Notes under the pieces: generated by a model
The model's input: the letters and a program-made list of their open reading frames with translations, nothing else
What the model was told of the DNA's origin: nothing
Database searches by the model: none
Made by a program: the position numbers and the translations under genes
Assembly: GCF_010015615.1 (NCBI RefSeq)
Contig: NW_024468935.1
Location: 2,157,935-2,221,934, forward strand
DNA length: 64,000 nt
Direction: 5' to 3'
Source: Cucurbitaria berberidis CBS 394.84
Taxonomy: Eukaryota > Ascomycota > Dothideomycetes > Pleosporales > Cucurbitariaceae
In this document: piece after piece, positions 32,853 to 43,315 of the stretch
Position numbering within the stretch: position 1 is the stretch's first letter
Layout: every line of letters starts with the position of its first letter

Positions 32853-34745
32853 ATGCGACTTCTTAATACCTCCACCCTCAAGATCGAAGAGTTTCTTCAG
32901 AGACAAGTTCCCGAGTATGTCATCTTATCCCATACGTGGGAAGAGGAGGAGGTGAGCTTTCAAGATATGCAATCTGGTTCAGCGCACGCAAAGAAGGGCT
33001 ACGCCAAGATCAAGAGCTGTTGTAAGAAAGCAGCTGAAGATGGATTTCTCTACTGTTGGATTGATACCTGTTGCATCGACAAGACGTCGAGTGCTGAGCT
33101 GTCCGAGTCTATCAATTCCATGTATCAGTGGTACAAGGATTCGCGCATATGCTACGCTTATCTTTCCGATTTCAATATCGATTCGGGTATGTCAACAGAT
33201 ATGAGTATGGTCAATCAGCAAGGCGGTCTCGGATCTCAAAGGTGGTTCAAACGTGGATGGACCTTGCAAGAGCTTATCGCACCCACTATCGTCGAGTTCT
33301 ACGATGCCAACTGGAATGAATTTGGTACACGGTTGAGTCTGCGGGAGCAACTCACGCAAATTACTGGCATTACGAAGTATATCCTCCAAGGTACTAGAGA
33401 TGCCCTAATAACCTGTGGAGTTGCCGTACGAATGTCGTGGGCTGCAAAGCGGAAGACAACACGCATCGAAGACGAAGCATACTGCCTGATGGGACTCTTT
33501 GGCGTCAATATGCCCTTACTCTACGGAGAAGGCTCGTACGCATTTAGAAGACTGCAAGAAGCGATTATGCGGATCACGGAGGACTACACTCTATTGGCAT
33601 GGTCGCCTAAAGAAAGCTTCAGACCCGACGTGATCATATCTCGAGGTCTGCTCGCACATTCACTATCCGATTTTGCGGGGTTCAGAGCCGAGAATCAAGA
33701 ACAAAACCCTCTAATGTCGCATGTTTGGCGCCCAGTGGATCTATCTCTGAACCATTCCTCGCTATTCCCGCCGTGTCTTGACCATGTTCCGCCACACCTT
33801 ACAAGCCGTGGCTTGCGCATTACGCTGCCAGTCATGGTCATAGATTCTGGAAGGCAAATTTACGCGTGCTTAACATTGCTCTACCCACCAGGACAGAATC
33901 CAATCCACATGCTTTGTGTAAAGCTTTACCACTCGGCTACCGACGAAGAGCGCTACATTCGAGAAGCAGGTGCACCACTTGTTGTATTGCCAAGAACAGC
34001 TAGTACGAACTTTGAATACAAATCCATATATGTCAAACAGCCGCCCTTCCTTGCGGGAGCACCCATTTGGGAGCCAAATATAGATGATCAGTCACCGGCC
34101 TTGTCGCTGCTGCTCTTAAAAGCACAGTCAAATTTCAGTTGGCCCATGATGTGTAACTCACGACCATTCATCGATGGGGACAATATCATCCAAGTTCGTT
34201 CCGGCTCGCAAACGTTCGTGTCTCCGATCGTTCCAAATAGCGTAGCTATTGCGTATCTCAATCCAGAGGTAGATCACCACCAAGGCAATAAGTTGGTCCA
34301 CGCATACGCAGATCTGAAACAAGGTTTCATACATGAAATCGACACGGCTAACTCAACAATATACTTCTCCCCATGTGACAACACTTCCAGAGATGGATTC
34401 ATATTCGAATTCGAGGGACAGCCTAAAGCCGCTTTCGACGTTCGGGTCAATCTGCGGAATGTACCATCATGCTGGGCCATGCATTGCGCCTCTCCAACGT
34501 ACAAGCAGACGGAATGGCGTGCAAGCGCTCGGTCGGCAGGCCACACGCTAACGGATCGCATTGAGCTTAACTTAGAGTTTGAGTATGATGACACAGGCCA
34601 GACCCAGCCACAAGGACAGGAGAAAGTAAGGCATGTGCAAGCCACTATCAGCATTAGACGCGTTGCGAATCTACAAACACCTATGGACCTGAAGAGATTT
34701 GTGCTCTCGGTCAGTCTCAAGGATGTGTCTGCTCTACATAGATGA
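32853..34745 (+). CDS. HET-domain protein (heterokaryon incompatibility type)
   Basis: A single exon gives 630 residues from ATG. The HET domain (about residues 20-170) is clear: YVILSHTWEEEEVSF, a Lys/Ala helix, then FLYCWIDTCCIDKTSSAELSE, SINSMYQWYKDSRICYAYLSD, and RWFKRGWTLQELIAP. RIEDEAYCLMGLFGVNMPLLYGEG follows, the usual second conserved block of this subfamily. The C-terminal half is beta-rich with no named domain and ends in a QATISI region. HET domains resemble TIR domains and trigger cell death in vegetative incompatibility when a partner signal is sensed. This one stands divergently beside the NLR, with about 1 kb of shared promoter, and a partial duplicate of its own tail lies upstream. 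A specific role is inference. Confidence 0.92.
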   Translation: MRLLNTSTLKIEEFLQRQVPEYVILSHTWEEEEVSFQDMQSGSAHAKKGYAKIKSCCKKAAEDGFLYCWIDTCCIDKTSSAELSESINSMYQWYKDSRICYAYLSDFNIDSGMSTDMSMVNQQGGLGSQRWFKRGWTLQELIAPTIVEFYDANWNEFGTRLSLREQLTQITGITKYILQGTRDALITCGVAVRMSWAAKRKTTRIEDEAYCLMGLFGVNMPLLYGEGSYAFRRLQEAIMRITEDYTLLAWSPKESFRPDVIISRGLLAHSLSDFAGFRAENQEQNPLMSHVWRPVDLSLNHSSLFPPCLDHVPPHLTSRGLRITLPVMVIDSGRQIYACLTLLYPPGQNPIHMLCVKLYHSATDEERYIREAGAPLVVLPRTASTNFEYKSIYVKQPPFLAGAPIWEPNIDDQSPALSLLLLKAQSNFSWPMMCNSRPFIDGDNIIQVRSGSQTFVSPIVPNSVAIAYLNPEVDHHQGNKLVHAYADLKQGFIHEIDTANSTIYFSPCDNTSRDGFIFEFEGQPKAAFDVRVNLRNVPSCWAMHCASPTYKQTEWRASARSAGHTLTDRIELNLEFEYDDTGQTQPQGQEKVRHVQATISIRRVANLQTPMDLKRFVLSVSLKDVSALHR

Positions 34746-35151
34746 GACGTAGCTACTGGCCTCAAAGCATATTTATCAAGCCCGGAAGGCAACCGTGTAA
34801 GCTCTTAGATATTAGATCCGGCACGGTGCTCTACAAGGCCGACAAGGAAATATCTAAATCTATATATACTACATCGATGTGGAAAGAGACTTAACGCTAA
34901 TATTGTTAGGAACGTTTATATAGCTAATGATAAATAATCTAGACCTATCGTGAGTACCGGACCAAGACAAATGTTCGGCATGATGCGGTGTCGATCTCTA
35001 TCACACCAACCATCCACCTACCCCGCTTTGCTCAGCTACGCCCCAACCACCCCCTAGCAAAAGCAAGTAATGCAGCCCTGTATATACAGCATGCAGCTGC
35101 CTCGCTATTTGGGTCGTCACTATTCAGTCTACAATCCCTACTGCCACTGCG
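34746..35151. other. Spacer between HET and kinase-WD40 genes
   Basis: This is AT-rich sequence with no gene; it is the upstream region of the kinase-WD40 gene. Confidence 0.5.
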
Positions 35152-37439
35152 ATGACGACTGCAATCTTCTCTACCGAAGATTTAAAGATAGATGTGCAAT
35201 TCTTCCCTCATCACACCCAACATCGTCCCCTGCGCAACAATGGCACGCCATATAAGTACTATACCACCGCGGTACAGCAATGGAGGCGAGTGAAAGTCCT
35301 CGGAAAAGGAGGGTTTGGAATGGTATGGCTGGAGAAGAACACCGCAGGGGGGTTAGGGGAGGAGAGGGCCGTAAAGGAGGTTTCGAAGTTCGCCACGGGG
35401 CGCATTGCGACAGATTATAACAAGGAGCTAGTGGCGCTTGCTAGGCTTTCACAGGTGAGGTGACGAACACTGCTACCTTCCGGTGACGAGAATCCACTGA
35501 TATTTGTCGTGTTGTCGAATCAGTACGATGAGCATTTCGTCAATTTTATGGGCTGGTACGAGAATGAACACACCATCTTCCTTGCCATGGAGTATTTTCC
35601 CCTTGGCGATTTAGCAGCCTGCGTGACGGGCCCGTTGAGCGAAGATGCAGTGAAAGAAGTCACGGTCCAACTAATCGAGGGATTGAATGTCATGCACACT
35701 CACGGCTTTGCGCACCGTGATTTAAAGCCACAGGTGAGCCAGCTACACTTGAATGTGTACCATTTTTTGTTTGTAAGATTGACGCACTACAGAATATCTT
35801 CGTGCTATCAACAACCCCAAAATGGCGCGTCAAGATTGGAGACTTCGGCATAAGCAAACGTACAGTCCACAATGATGCTGCGCTTACTACCGCCATTGGC
35901 AGCATAGGCTACGTTGCCCCAGAGATTTTAGGCTGCATTGAGAACGAAATCAGTCCCAAGAAAAGTTACAGCAATGCCGTTGATATCTGGTCACTAGGTT
36001 GCGTCGTCTACTGGATGCTGACTACCACAGTTCCGTTTACGACAATGAGAGATTTGTTCCTATTCAGTGAGGGCTCCACTCAGTTTCCATCTTCGTTGCT
36101 ATTTCAATGCGGGTTGAGTGTTCTTGGCCATCAGTTTCTCAAAAATGCAATGGCGTTGCAGCCTGCCCGCCGCTTCAATGCCAAAGAGGCCTTGCAACAT
36201 CCCTGGCTAGTTGCTTCTCAACCCGCACAGAAAGACGATAGCCTTTTGGAAACATCCTTTGTCGGGATTCTCTTCAGCAACCTAAACCGCGGCGGCGTTC
36301 TAGCCATCTCTCCAGATGGTCGGACAATAGCATTCGGCCTACGTGAGCGAAACGTACTTGCCCTTTGCGATGCCAAAACAAGAGGCCCCCGCCTCACTCT
36401 TCAGGGTCACGCAGAATACTTACTCACCGCGAAATTCTCCCCTGACGGAAAATCCATCGCCACTGCAGGTGGGGATCGCAACGTCCTTGTATGGGATACG
36501 GAAACAGGCGCGATGCGCCACATCTTCAGGGGCCATTTTGACACCATCAACGACCTGTCATTCTCGCCAGACGGCTCCCTCCTCGCCTCTGCTTCGGACG
36601 ACCGCACAGTCCGGATCTGGGATGTATGGAGAGGAAGACTAAGAAATGTGATCAAGGGCCACTACGGCTCTGTGTCGGGCGTTGCTTTCTCTCCCGTTGG
36701 CTCCATGCTAGCGACCGCCTCGTCCGCTGGGGTGTGGCTCTACCTCTCTCTGACGGGCATGCTGGACAGAAAATTAGAGGGTCCAACCGGGCAAACCCAT
36801 CTAAAAGTATCTTATTCCCCTGATGGCAAGCTAATCGCTGCCTCGTTGTGGGATAACCAGAACACTGGCAACTTCATCCTGCTGTACGATTCCAACACCG
36901 GCCAGGTTTTGCACAAGCTTACTGGTCATACAAATGTAATATCTAGTATCGCTTTCTCAAACGACGGATCGCTCCTGGCGTCCGCCGCATGCGATAACAC
37001 AGCACGACTATGGAGCACTGCAACAGGGTCGTCAAGGGGAGTATTGAAGGGGCACACTAAGAGCGTATGGGGTATAGAATTCGGGCCCGCTGGTCAGCAT
37101 GTAGTGACTGCATCAGAGGATGGAACGGTGAGGGTGTGGGAGTTGCGGGGTGAGAAGCGCCCGGGGAAAGAGATAGTAGGCGGGGCTCAGGGTGGGGAAG
37201 AGATTGCAGAAGGAACGGTGAAGCCCAAAAAGGGAGCTCGCGTAGGCATTTTTGATTTGGCGAGCAAAACCTCGACTGAAAGAGCAGCGGATATGCTACG
37301 GCCGGGCAAGATAAAGGCTTTCTGCTGGGTCGCTGTAGCTATGCTAAGTAGTCTACTACTATCAGAGCCTTGGAATAGCAGAGTGTTTTTCGGGATGTTG
37401 ATATCTTACATAGCATTCCTCTACTTTTCTGTACAATGA
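35152..37439 (+). CDS. Protein kinase-WD40 fusion protein with C-terminal membrane segments
   Basis: Three exons (35152-35454, 35524-35733, 35793-37439; introns 69 and 59 bp) give 719 residues. The kinase part has GKGGFGMVWL (51-60), Lys75 in AVKEV, HRDLKPQN (165-172, restored by splicing), DFG (188-190) and APE (213-215), so it should be active. After a linker come six or seven WD40 repeats (about 395-665; for example FSPDGSLLASASDDRTVRIWD). The chain ends in a Lys-rich piece and two hydrophobic segments (about 680-719) separated by a short polar turn, a possible hairpin membrane anchor. Kinase-WD40 fusions occur in fungi beside NLR-like genes, and WD40 arrays there can be repeat-based sensors. 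A signalling role with the neighbouring HET and NLR genes is inference. Confidence 0.9.
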
Positions 37440-38016
37440 GATACATAAGCACTTATGTGTATATAGTAATACGCCTCTCGTACTTCCATAGATGTATCTT
37501 AATATAATAGTCAATATAATAGACGTGAGTAGGAGGTTAGGCGTGCGTGTTGGGTTCGCCGGCCAACATGAGCCAAAATGCAATAAAAGATTTCCTTCCA
37601 GAGTCAGAATCGAACGAGCGACAAAAATTACCCATGCCAGGAGTCGAACCTGTTCCGCTCCCGGGGCTCGCAAGCCATGGTGCCACGTCGGACCCTACGC
37701 TCTTCCAGTGGCCCCTTTTTCGAGGGTTGAACTCGAGGGATTGGAAGCACTAGCTAATGAGACCAGCCACAGTAACCGCCTGTTCCATAGGTGAAAGTCA
37801 CCGAAAGTAAAAGCGCTATATACTCCATGCTATGTGTGATGATGCTCAAAATTCTAGCAACTACTGGCTTCAAATCTCACCAGATTGTGGGATGAAGCTT
37901 TGCCTATCTGTTAAGGAAGGAGACGTGCCTGCTCGTGGAGGAAAGAAGCACTCTCACCCATTGCGGAAGTCGCGATAACCCTACTTTGGAATCTTTGATC
38001 AAAAACATTTAGGTGC
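37440..38016. other. Spacer between convergent genes, with tRNA-like pieces
   Basis: This is a gene-free stretch between the 3' ends of the kinase-WD40 and Gfd2-like genes. It contains tRNA-like sequence at about 37590-37712 (listed separately). Confidence 0.5.
37630..37712 (-). other. tRNA-like remnant with a good B-box
   Basis: On the minus strand a sequence ends with a T-arm-like aggttcgactcct, fitting the RNA polymerase III B-box. About 50 bases before it is an A-box-like tggaagagcg. A second T-arm-like piece (ttcgattc) lies at about 37605-37615. I cannot fold a full cloverleaf: the acceptor strands do not pair and the anticodon arm is poor. This is a relic or a tRNA-derived repeat rather than a working tRNA. 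Confidence 0.3.
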
Positions 38017-39024
38017 TCAGGAAACAACGTTTGTAGATTCTTGTGAGAGACCTGACGGTGTAGACACGAGTTCTCGATTCTCCTCGTCGAGATAATCCGC
38101 CCAATCTTTAGAACTCCCACCCTGTCTCGTTTCCCTTCTCTTTTGCCTCGCAGTCTTTCTAAACCCCATAAAACCTTGTAAAAACCCGTCTAATATCCCT
38201 CGCGCCGTCGCATTGTGTCCTAAAATCTCATGCGCGAGACTTAGGAGTACAAGGAGAGTATACGCCGCGTCATTTCCAGAATTGTGTAGTTTTTGGGGCT
38301 GGATGCCTCTTAATTTACACAGCTCCTTTAAAGATATGTTTTTTGATGCATTGTCCTTCCAGAACAAATCCCGAGCGGTTCTTTGCGTATCTATACATGC
38401 TATAGCTGCAACTTGAGCTATATCAAAGCCTGCTCTCTGGAGTGACGCAATGTCCTGACTGATTGAATGGCCAACGATGATGACTGGGCGTACGGCTGTT
38501 CGTGCATCCACGGACTGACTTTCAGAGGGCTGAAAAGGTTGAAATATGTGGGATCCGCAGCAAGGCTCGACGTTGTCGTCGTAGTGGGAGAAAATGTGCG
38601 TAAGGAGTTGATTCCGATGCCTCGACGAAACTTTTTGTGCATCGCCATCAAAGAGCGCCCCCTTGCGCGTGCGACTTACACTATAATTGAAGTTATAAGT
38701 CTGGGTCCAGATCAAGGGGTGGTCATGCTCCGAAAATTTTCGTGTTTCTAAGCCTTTTAGACATCTTGTGTCTAGAAATGATACTCCGATAGCACTGAAC
38801 CCTTTCTTGTTACCGTGGGCGATGTCGAAAGAGACGATTATAGGATCGGCATGATTTTTTTGGTTGCGGGCCTCGTTCACGACAAGGATTCTCTCAAAGA
38901 GGCGCCGTATGCTCTCTACTGAATCTGAAGGGTAGAGCATGGTTGTCTGGGGTGAATTAGGTAAATACGTGCTGCAAAAAGGTGGACGTAGAAGGTAAAT
39001 GCCTACAGCAAGTAAGGAAGACAT
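38017..39024 (-). CDS. Gfd2/YDR514C-like RNase-H-fold protein
   Basis: A single exon of up to 335 residues runs from the ATG at 39024; the ATG at 38940 (MLYPSDSVESI) is also possible and would drop 28 weakly conserved residues. The fold signature is present: IIVSFDIAH at the first strand, VIIVGHSISQDIASLQRAGFD in the middle, IDTQRTARDLFW, and HNSGNDAAYTLLVLL near the end, placing Asp residues as in DEDD exonucleases. Yeast Gfd2 and its paralogue are linked to mRNA export; the nuclease activity of the family is not established. The tail is Lys/Arg-rich. Its stop lies at 38017, convergent with the kinase-WD40 gene. Confidence 0.8.
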   Translation of the reverse strand: MSSLLAVGIYLLRPPFCSTYLPNSPQTTMLYPSDSVESIRRLFERILVVNEARNQKNHADPIIVSFDIAHGNKKGFSAIGVSFLDTRCLKGLETRKFSEHDHPLIWTQTYNFNYSVSRTRKGALFDGDAQKVSSRHRNQLLTHIFSHYDDNVEPCCGSHIFQPFQPSESQSVDARTAVRPVIIVGHSISQDIASLQRAGFDIAQVAAIACIDTQRTARDLFWKDNASKNISLKELCKLRGIQPQKLHNSGNDAAYTLLVLLSLAHEILGHNATARGILDGFLQGFMGFRKTARQKRRETRQGGSSKDWADYLDEENRELVSTPSGLSQESTNVVS

Positions 39025-39967
39025 CTCCTGCGTATGCGTTGCAGTTTTGGAATTGGTGTAGCAAGGTTGGGTCTCGAGTATTCAACAGAGGACTATGACG
39101 AGTTGAAGAGATTGATTGATTGATTGAGAAAGTCTCGGAGGGAGCGAAGTCTATATACAATAAGATGGCTATGAGTCACATGATATACGACCGGTTCCAT
39201 GTTCAAAACCAAGTGTGCCAGTGGTACCGAATCACTAGAGGATCACTCTTTGATTTACCCAACCCTAAGTGGCTCAAGCAAACGTAATTATTACACATTC
39301 CCGCACTCAGCATCTCTACAGACTAAGAATAGCTCAACAGGTAGTCCTAGTGCGCGGGAATTGACCAAAGGCGAGGTAAGATTAGGTAGATATTTCTAGG
39401 ATAGGTCGAGAATAGGCAGCCATGATAAACCTCATCATCGTTCTCCCAATTGGCACAAACTTTCGTCCATGATGAGGTAAATATAGGTAGTAACCAATCA
39501 GTTCAAGTGGGGTGTAAAGTCCGGACCGTGCAAAGCCCCGTCCGTGGAGTATGACTCCACAGTAGCGCAAAGCCCACATAAAATGAGAAGCAGTATTACG
39601 ATAATAGGGGTACAATACCGCGACGCCAAATCTCACCGAAGTGTACCAGAAAACTTGCATCAAACACGTCACAAGACAGGTGAAAGGTGCACCATGGTCA
39701 GGCCCACGGGTACTGCTTGGCTAACCTGTTTCATCACTTGGACACCAGAAGCTAAGCAGCGAACTCGATATTGAATTTTTGAGCCTTTAACGCCCTCCTT
39801 GGGCCTACGCTGTGTAATGGGGGTATCTATGCAACCTTAAATAAAAAAGCTAGAGTGAGACAGCCATCCACCCCTCAACGCCTAATTTGGAAAAGCCTAC
39901 GCATAGGCAACGGCTATGACATGGTCCAACTCGGAGGCATGACAAAGCATTGATATTATCAAAGTCA
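39025..39967. other. Gene-free spacer with element remnants
   Basis: There is no intact gene. At 39427-39500 a segment matches, in reverse, the coding remnant near 27.7 kb (family B). The rest has short frames only, and a small palindrome (tggagtatgactcca) at about 39545. Confidence 0.5.
39427..39500 (-). mobile_element. Fragment of dispersed element family B
   Basis: The reverse complement reads ggttactacctat...caattgggagaacgatgatgag, as in 27660-27745, with gaps and base changes. It is evidence that the element once lived at more than one site in this window. Confidence 0.5.
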
Positions 39968-42590
39968 TCAAAGCCACAAAACGCCTCCTCCACTTATGCT
40001 TGGCTCGACATTGTCCCATGCACTCGAGTCCTGTCCCACCGGGAGTGTTGGCTCACCAGGACTCGACGTAAGTGCTTGCAAAGACGGCGTCAAAGTGTGG
40101 TAGGGAAACAGGTCGGCGATATTCGGCGGGAGAAGTGCTTCTACGTGCTGGAATCCGCCTTGGATCTGCCGATCAGGCGTGAACTCTTGAATGAGCGTCG
40201 CTACCACACCACGGAGCGACGCAAACTCTTCCAGTACACGTCGGGCATAGGAAGACTTATACCTGAGCATGTCCAGCATGGCGAAGCCGTCCTGGAAGCC
40301 GTTGACGTATGCGGGGTAGTTGTGTTGGAGGTTCAGATCGGGAGCGGAGAGGTCGCGCACAAGCAGGGCGCACAAGATAAGAAGAGCACCAGCGACGGAG
40401 GAAGTCATATTATGCCGGAAACTACGGTGTTTCGGGGTGGGACTGGCGTTTTGCGCTGTGTCAATGAAGCCGCTAAGGTGGGACATCGAGTCGAGCGCGA
40501 GGCCACCAAATTCTTGAGCGCAGTTACCGTCATACTGAAGGGAGGTCATTTCCCGATGGCGCAACAAGAGCGTGATGTTGTTGTTGTTGAGCAGCATTGC
40601 AGTCTTATTATAAGCATTGGACTGCATTCCTCGAGGGTGGGGAATGTGCATAGTAGTCAACTCGTTGGTCAGGAAGTGGCTGATTTGGGCGTCGATAATC
40701 GCGATGCTATCGCCATCAAGCCTACTGTTTGGCGATCTTGCGACAATGCTCGTATCCCATATGTAACCGGCACGATGGGCCAACAGAGTCGTGTAGTTCA
40801 TGTATAGATTAATGTAATGTCTCGGGTCAGACTCGAAGGGAGGTTGTCGGTGAAGCAGGACCTAATGACAATTAAAAGACCATCAAGGATAGAGCGACTG
40901 GGCAGTCGATAGCGGCCAGCACTAACCTTGTTGAACACATCCATGGGAAGCTCAATGTTGATATCTTTCTCACGGATCGAGTACGGGCGGCCACATGACA
41001 ACGAGATGCAGCGGTCAGCGGCGAATACGTTCCAGAAGACACACACATGAGTGTATAACTGCTCTGGGTCGAGATGAGAAAGTGAGCGTTGTTGATGCAG
41101 GCCGTATTGGAAAACCAATCTGCTGGCGAGGCCAATGGTCGTGTAGGCTGAGCTGGGGACGTCGGCAAACTTAAGGTACAAGGCCTTGGTTGTTAGTTCT
41201 GTGGACATGCGCAAGGAGGGCATAAAAGCTTACCTGGAAAAGCAGGAGCTGAATCAGAGCCAGATCACCCGGACCAGTAAGCAGTGTTCTCTTGTCGACT
41301 AGATCGTCTGCTATTTGAAACCAATGCCAACCATTAGGTTTGCCGCTGGGAGAACGTGGTGAGGTCTCCAGCAGCACCTCGCAGCAGGCGAAGATGGCGT
41401 AGTTCAGGGCTAGGAAGAAGACGTCGCCTGTCTGCACAACTCCAATAGCCAGTATGCGCTCACCAAAGGCGCGAAACTCGCTTTCCTCAATGCATGGGTG
41501 TCGTAGGTGGAGATCGCCGAAGAATTGGCTCATATATTTCCGGTAGTCGATGAGTCGAGGGAAGGGTAATGCACGACTACCTAGGCGTATGGTGACGGGC
41601 GGTTCAGCGCTGTTCGAATGGTCCTCAAATTGAGGAAGAGGGTGCCTACACGTACGATACGGTTAGCGAGGATTTGACAGAGTTCGGAGAGCGTCGCAAT
41701 GTATTCTAGCGAGGCTACGATAGCAACGTACCTCCAGTCGGGCGATTCGTATGGTATATTTGACTGCTGTTCCATCTGGGCAAGGGCCGGGTTGATAGGA
41801 TCGAGAAGCGGCAGAGCGAAGGCAGCATCGCTCCGCAGCCCTTCATTGCTATTCTCGCGCTCAATGCTCCCCATGGGTGTCATAGCCATGCCTCGCTCGT
41901 GTATAAGGGCCTCCATCATGGACTCGATGCGAGCCATGCGGGTTTCCATTGTCATGCTGAGAACACTGGCGTCGCTCGCTCTTCTTTCAGTGCTTTCGTG
42001 GCGCGGCATTATGTTCCTTCGCGATAGGCCATTTCCGTTGGTAAGCGACGAGAGTGGTTGTTGTGCGGGCGTGGGTCGACTGAGGTTTTGCAGGGCTTCG
42101 GCAGCCGTTTGGTCTTCTGAGTAGAAGCAGCGTTTTCCGTTGTCGATGCATCGCTGGCATGGGTTCTCCCCGCTACACTGTGTACTTGTCAGTTATGACT
42201 GCCTTTCGATGTTTCCATTATAGCAGGCGCGAGTTTCACGGTGTCGATGCTGGCTGTTGCGGTCGAGTCGAGTCAAATTTCAATGTCGTGCAGCCTCAGG
42301 GGTGATACGAGGTTGGAGAAAAGCAGTAGGCGACAGGCTGCATACCTTGAGCTTCGATCGTCTACACGAGACGCCTACGTTCAACTGTCAGCTACAATAT
42401 CCTCTTCCATTAACATGTCGCTACCCGCGATGCATCGAACCATCGCGGAACGGTCGGAATGCTGCCCTCGAGCTCCAAAGATGCCGAGGGCGCATCAAGC
42501 ATAACAAGAGCGCGACGTACAGGCTTTGGGGGCGTATTTTTGGCGAATCTTCTTGCGCTTGGGCGACGAAGACCTCCTTTCGTCGTCCAT
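39968..42590 (-). CDS. Zn(II)2Cys6 transcription factor with fungal-specific middle domain
   Basis: Six exons on the minus strand (42590-42521, 42374-42346, 42177-41732, 41645-41234, 41184-40927, 40861-39968) give 702 residues. The DNA-binding cluster forms only after splicing: ACVSCRRSKLKC from exons 1, 2 and 3, then SGENPCQRCIDNGKRC, giving all six cysteines with the usual spacing (about 24-50). A basic stretch PKRKKIRQK before it is a likely nuclear signal. A helical linker follows, then the fungal_trans-type middle domain (FADVPSSAYTTIGLASRLVFQYGLHQQ, FWNVFAADRCISLSCGRPYSI). Exon 4 holds DWRHPLPQFEDHS before SRALPFPRLIDYRKYMSQFF. Targets are unknown. Intron 1 lies within the first Cys codon and intron 2 just before the third Cys codon, so retention of either would destroy the zinc cluster. 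Confidence 0.9.
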
Positions 42591-43315
42591 GTGGCCAAAA
42601 GGCGACGGCTGGTCGTTCATGGCGCGATGAAACTGGGGAGCAAAGGAAGTTGCGCCTCGAAGCTGCTCGGAACGCGACCGGGATCCTGGCGCGCTACCGT
42701 AGTGCCTTCACATGCAACTGACCAGCCCCCAACCACAACCACCTTTCCCTCACTCTGCATCGTGTGCTCTCGGAAAAATCTCGCACATTCCTGGACGCCA
42801 AATTTCACTCTACGTCAGGAGCATGCGTAGATTCAGCAGTCATGTCAAAGCCTGAAGGTGAGCTGAATCAATGTAATCACAAACATCTCCGCACTCAAGT
42901 ACTTACACAGAACCAGCGATAGCTCAACTAGGGCGTAGACGCTTTGGAACTTCTCTTATGAAGGTGAAATAAGCTACGGAATGCGCAGTCAAGGTAACCT
43001 CACGGAGCACTATCTTCATCGCTACCTTCCCCCCTTTCATATGGTTTTCAGGTTCGGCTTTGTAGAACCATATGATTAAATTTTCCATCAGGATTCACCG
43101 ACGCACTCGTCTGGTTCGACTGAAGCTGAGCTATGATACACGCAGTTCATGATAGCCTGATGCCTTCGGCTATTCGTTGCTCCAAACATAATCTCACTTT
43201 TTCACCAACGCCTTTTACCACTCCATTCTAGACCCAATTGTCACTAATCACAATGGATGTTCGCCTCTTGGAAATCCGGGTCAACCTAGCGCATTCGACC
43301 TCATCCTGTCACCCT
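42591..43315. other. Upstream region of the Zn cluster gene, with a family B terminal repeat
   Basis: This is the promoter side of the transcription factor gene (start 42590) and the 3' flank of the BTB gene. The terminal-repeat-like segment at 42863-42935 is listed separately. Confidence 0.5.
42863..42935 (-). mobile_element. Terminal-repeat-like segment of family B
   Basis: Its reverse complement matches 26815-26885 along about 70 bp (shared gctatcgctggttctgtg, then a tgcggagat-type core). It is about 270 bp upstream of the transcription factor start codon, so it may be a solo end or MITE in that gene's promoter. Confidence 0.5.

Noticed and set aside
39666..39780. A 5S rRNA-like stretch (agaagctaagcag)
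   Set aside because: Only this short piece resembles 5S rRNA; the remaining helices and the fungal 5S pattern are absent.
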